NCBI GenBank assembly: GCA_024398135.1
Contig: CP073750.1
Span: forward strand, 2,852,001-2,916,000
Direction of reading: 5' to 3'
Source of the DNA: a bacterium SCSIO 12643
GTDB taxonomy: Bacteria; Bacteroidota; Bacteroidia; Flavobacteriales_G; Salibacteraceae
Length of the DNA stretch: 64,000 nucleotides
Part shown: in pieces, positions 62,181-64,000 of the stretch
Position numbering within the stretch: position 1 is the first letter of the stretch
Layout of the letters: every line of letters begins with the position of its first letter
Notes under the pieces: generated by a model
The model's database searches: none
Seen by the model: only the letters and a program-made list of their open reading frames with translations
Told to the model about the DNA's origin: nothing
Made by a program: the position numbers and the translations under genes

Positions 62181-62217
62181 AAAAAACCGTTCTCTAATTT
62201 AGAGAACGGTTTTTTTG
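62181..62217 (+). terminator. Terminator of dnaK
   Basis: A 16-bp stem (AAAAAACCGTTCTCTA, 62181-62196, with its complement 62200-62215) and a 3-base ATT loop, ending in T's. Strong rho-independent terminator; the A-run on the left also permits minus-strand function. Confidence 0.9.
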
Positions 62218-62275
62218 TTTTTATAGCTATCGGTCAAAAGCTTTTCTGTTATTTTGAATCTGCAAAAATGCAAGC

Positions 62276-64000
62276 TTGAAAAAGTATCAATCAATAGCTA
62301 AATGGGTGCTCACTTTTGTGGCCATTTTGACCGTTTTTGGAGTGTGGAAACTTCAGGAATTGAGGTTTGATTATGAGTTTGAAGATTACTTCCCTAAAAG
62401 TGATACTGAGTACGCGTATTATAATGAGTTTCGGGAGCAATATGGCTCTGACAATGATTTTGTTCTGATTTGTTTGGAAAATGAAGAAGGTGTATTTCAG
62501 CAACCGTTTCTAAAGAAAGTAGATTCACTGGCTCAAACATTAAAAGAATTGGAGTATGTGGAATCTGTTGTGGCTCCAACGCAGTTGAGTTATCCTGTGA
62601 AAGGCCCTTTTGGGATGATTCCGGTGAAGTGGATTCACTTAGATGAACCCGATCGGTTAACACAGGATTCGTTAAGAGTATTTGAAAGTGGTGAGTTGAT
62701 CGGCACTGTGTTCTCAAGAGATGGGAAGTCTCTGATATTAGCGTTGAACACAAAATATGGCTTATCGAAAATAAAAAGTGATGCGGCCGTGACACAGATT
62801 AATGAAGTCATGGATCAATTTGTTTTTGATCGGGTACGAATTGCCGGGAGGATTTTTGGACAGCGTTATTTTGTGGAGAAAATGGTGAGCGAACTGTTCT
62901 TGTTTACGCTCATTTCTTTTGTGATTATAATTGTCTTTTTAATTCTGGCATTTAGATCATTTTGGGGAGTAGTATTCCCATTGTTGATTGTGGCTGTATC
63001 GGTCATTTGGTTGATGGCATTCATGATTTTTGTAGGTAAGTCATTTGATTTAATGTCAACGTTATTGCCCACGATTATGTTTGTGGTAGGAATGAGTGAT
63101 GCCGTTCATTTTATTTCCAGATATCTTGAAGAACTGCGGAAATCACCAGACCAGTTAAAAGCATTAAAAATAGCATTTCATCATATTGGTAAGGCGACAC
63201 TTTTAACTTCACTGACTACAGCCATAGGATTTTTAACATTGTATACTTCGGGGATTAATCCGGTAAGAGATTTTGGACTATATACGGCCATAGGAGTGTT
63301 GTTTGCTTTGTTGATTACGTATCTGATCCTACCTGCAGTTTTGATTTTACTTCCGGTACCTAAAAGAGCTTTGGTGGATTCGAAAGAGTTGTTTTGGGAT
63401 AGAATTATGCGGAACGTTTTTAGGTTCAATATTACCAGACCTAAACAAGTCATTTTCTGGAGTATTTTGGTTTTGATCATATCATTTTGGGCAGGAAGTA
63501 GAGTGGAAGTAAATAACTATCTACTAGAAGATTTGGCTAAAGGAGATCCTTTAAGAGATAATTTTGAGTTTTTCGAAAAGGAATATTCAGGAGCACGTCC
63601 TTTTGATGTGGTGATCTCAACCAGGGATTCATCAAGTATTTTGGAGTATGAGAAAGTCAAAGCTCTGAATGTATTAGAATCTCATCTTAAAAGCGAGTTT
63701 GGAATTCAAGGCTTTGTTTCTTTAAACACTGTGGTCAAAGCTATAAACAGAGCAAACGATGGAGGTAGTTTGGAGTCTTATCAATTTCCTGATTCACCTC
63801 AAAAATGGAAAAAGGTAAAATCTCAGATTTTGAAAGTGCAGAAAACCGGTAAATTGGATATGATTTTACCCAGAGAAAATTATGAGACGAGGATTTCGGC
63901 ACAGGTAAAAGACTTTGGTGGGAAGGTTTTTAAATCTAAATATCAAAACATTCAGGATTCATTAAACCCAATATTAGAGAACGCTGGGCTAAACCTGAGG
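62276..64000 (+). CDS. MMPL/RND-type exporter, 5' part only
   Basis: The frame from TTG at 62276 is open to the window edge (575 codons), so the gene is truncated by the window, not by mutation. It begins KYQSIAKWVLTFVAILTVFG, a first membrane helix, then a large periplasmic loop (about residues 30-200), and a membrane block with SELFLFTLISFVIIIVFLIL and the RND-family segment PTIMFVVGMSDAVHFISRYL, which holds the usual acidic residue in TM4. A second periplasmic loop follows. MMPL-like RND proteins export lipids or hydrophobic molecules. Confidence 0.85.
   Translation, partial: MKKYQSIAKWVLTFVAILTVFGVWKLQELRFDYEFEDYFPKSDTEYAYYNEFREQYGSDNDFVLICLENEEGVFQQPFLKKVDSLAQTLKELEYVESVVAPTQLSYPVKGPFGMIPVKWIHLDEPDRLTQDSLRVFESGELIGTVFSRDGKSLILALNTKYGLSKIKSDAAVTQINEVMDQFVFDRVRIAGRIFGQRYFVEKMVSELFLFTLISFVIIIVFLILAFRSFWGVVFPLLIVAVSVIWLMAFMIFVGKSFDLMSTLLPTIMFVVGMSDAVHFISRYLEELRKSPDQLKALKIAFHHIGKATLLTSLTTAIGFLTLYTSGINPVRDFGLYTAIGVLFALLITYLILPAVLILLPVPKRALVDSKELFWDRIMRNVFRFNITRPKQVIFWSILVLIISFWAGSRVEVNNYLLEDLAKGDPLRDNFEFFEKEYSGARPFDVVISTRDSSSILEYEKVKALNVLESHLKSEFGIQGFVSLNTVVKAINRANDGGSLESYQFPDSPQKWKKVKSQILKVQKTGKLDMILPRENYETRISAQVKDFGGKVFKSKYQNIQDSLNPILENAGLNLR

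Noticed and set aside
62276-64000. Truncated pseudogene at the right edge
   Set aside because: The reading frame is open to the last base, so truncation is due to the window end.
1-64000. tRNA, rRNA, CRISPR or insertion sequences
   Set aside because: No cloverleaf with CCA, rRNA segment, spaced direct repeats or transposase reading frame was seen on either strand.

Overview
The window is low-GC chromosomal DNA from a member of the phylum Bacteroidota, most likely a marine or aquatic Flavobacteriales (Crocinitomicaceae/Cryomorphaceae-like) bacterium. The evidence is a type IX secretion (por) sorting tail on an Omp28-like protein, the parA-parB-DUF5683-dapB-long lepB block, Bacteroidota-type promoters (TTG-N19-TAnnTTTG), many small lipoproteins, and accessory families common in that phylum (DUF6428, HYC_CC_PP, YwqK-type MORN proteins). 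No rRNA, tRNA, CRISPR array, transposase or prophage is visible.

Region 1 (1-31.2 kb) is accessory. It is a long run of small, mostly minus-strand genes: NTF2-like proteins, a DoxX/AhpD/Crp-Fnr trio, two methyltransferases, a malate/lactate dehydrogenase-like enzyme with an unusual specificity residue, four GNAT acetyltransferase domains (one fused to a MarR domain), an extra-looking methionine aminopeptidase beside a SMI1/KNR4 protein, a polyprenyl synthetase, DUF4349, YciI, SRPBCC, serine hydrolase and DHFR-like proteins, and many lipoproteins of unknown role. Two divergent regulator/target pairs stand out because twin palindromes surround a recognisable promoter: TetR/amidohydrolase (6.36-6.41 kb) and HxlR/NTF2-like (18.17-18.23 kb).

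Region 2 (31.3-40.8 kb) is a plus-strand metal and metalloid resistance island. It holds a HYC_CC_PP protein, a CusA-type RND pump with the three copper-binding methionine positions, a TolC-like channel and an adaptor with a heavy-metal-binding domain. An ArsR repressor with its own palindromic operator follows, then a DUF6428 protein with a cysteine tail, a thioredoxin-type arsenate reductase homologue and an Acr3 arsenite pump.

Region 3 (40.8-49.7 kb) contains a metzincin-like lipoprotein, an aldose epimerase-like protein, a possible nucleotidyltransferase toxin-antitoxin pair, an S4/DUF3820 pair, a glycosyltransferase, and the conserved lepB-dapB-DUF5683-parB-parA block. Region 4 (50-64 kb) has an Omp28-like secreted protein, nth without iron-sulfur cysteines, yjbQ, a DksA-like protein, a TPR histidine kinase/LuxR response regulator pair, rluA-type and panB genes, a lipoprotein, dnaK, and a truncated MMPL/RND exporter.

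The best candidate for an undescribed system is 52.6-57.3 kb. Two copies of an 18-bp palindrome with NarL-like 7-2-7 geometry lie upstream of two unrecognised secreted proteins and of the adjacent two-component pair, suggesting one self-contained envelope-sensing regulon.
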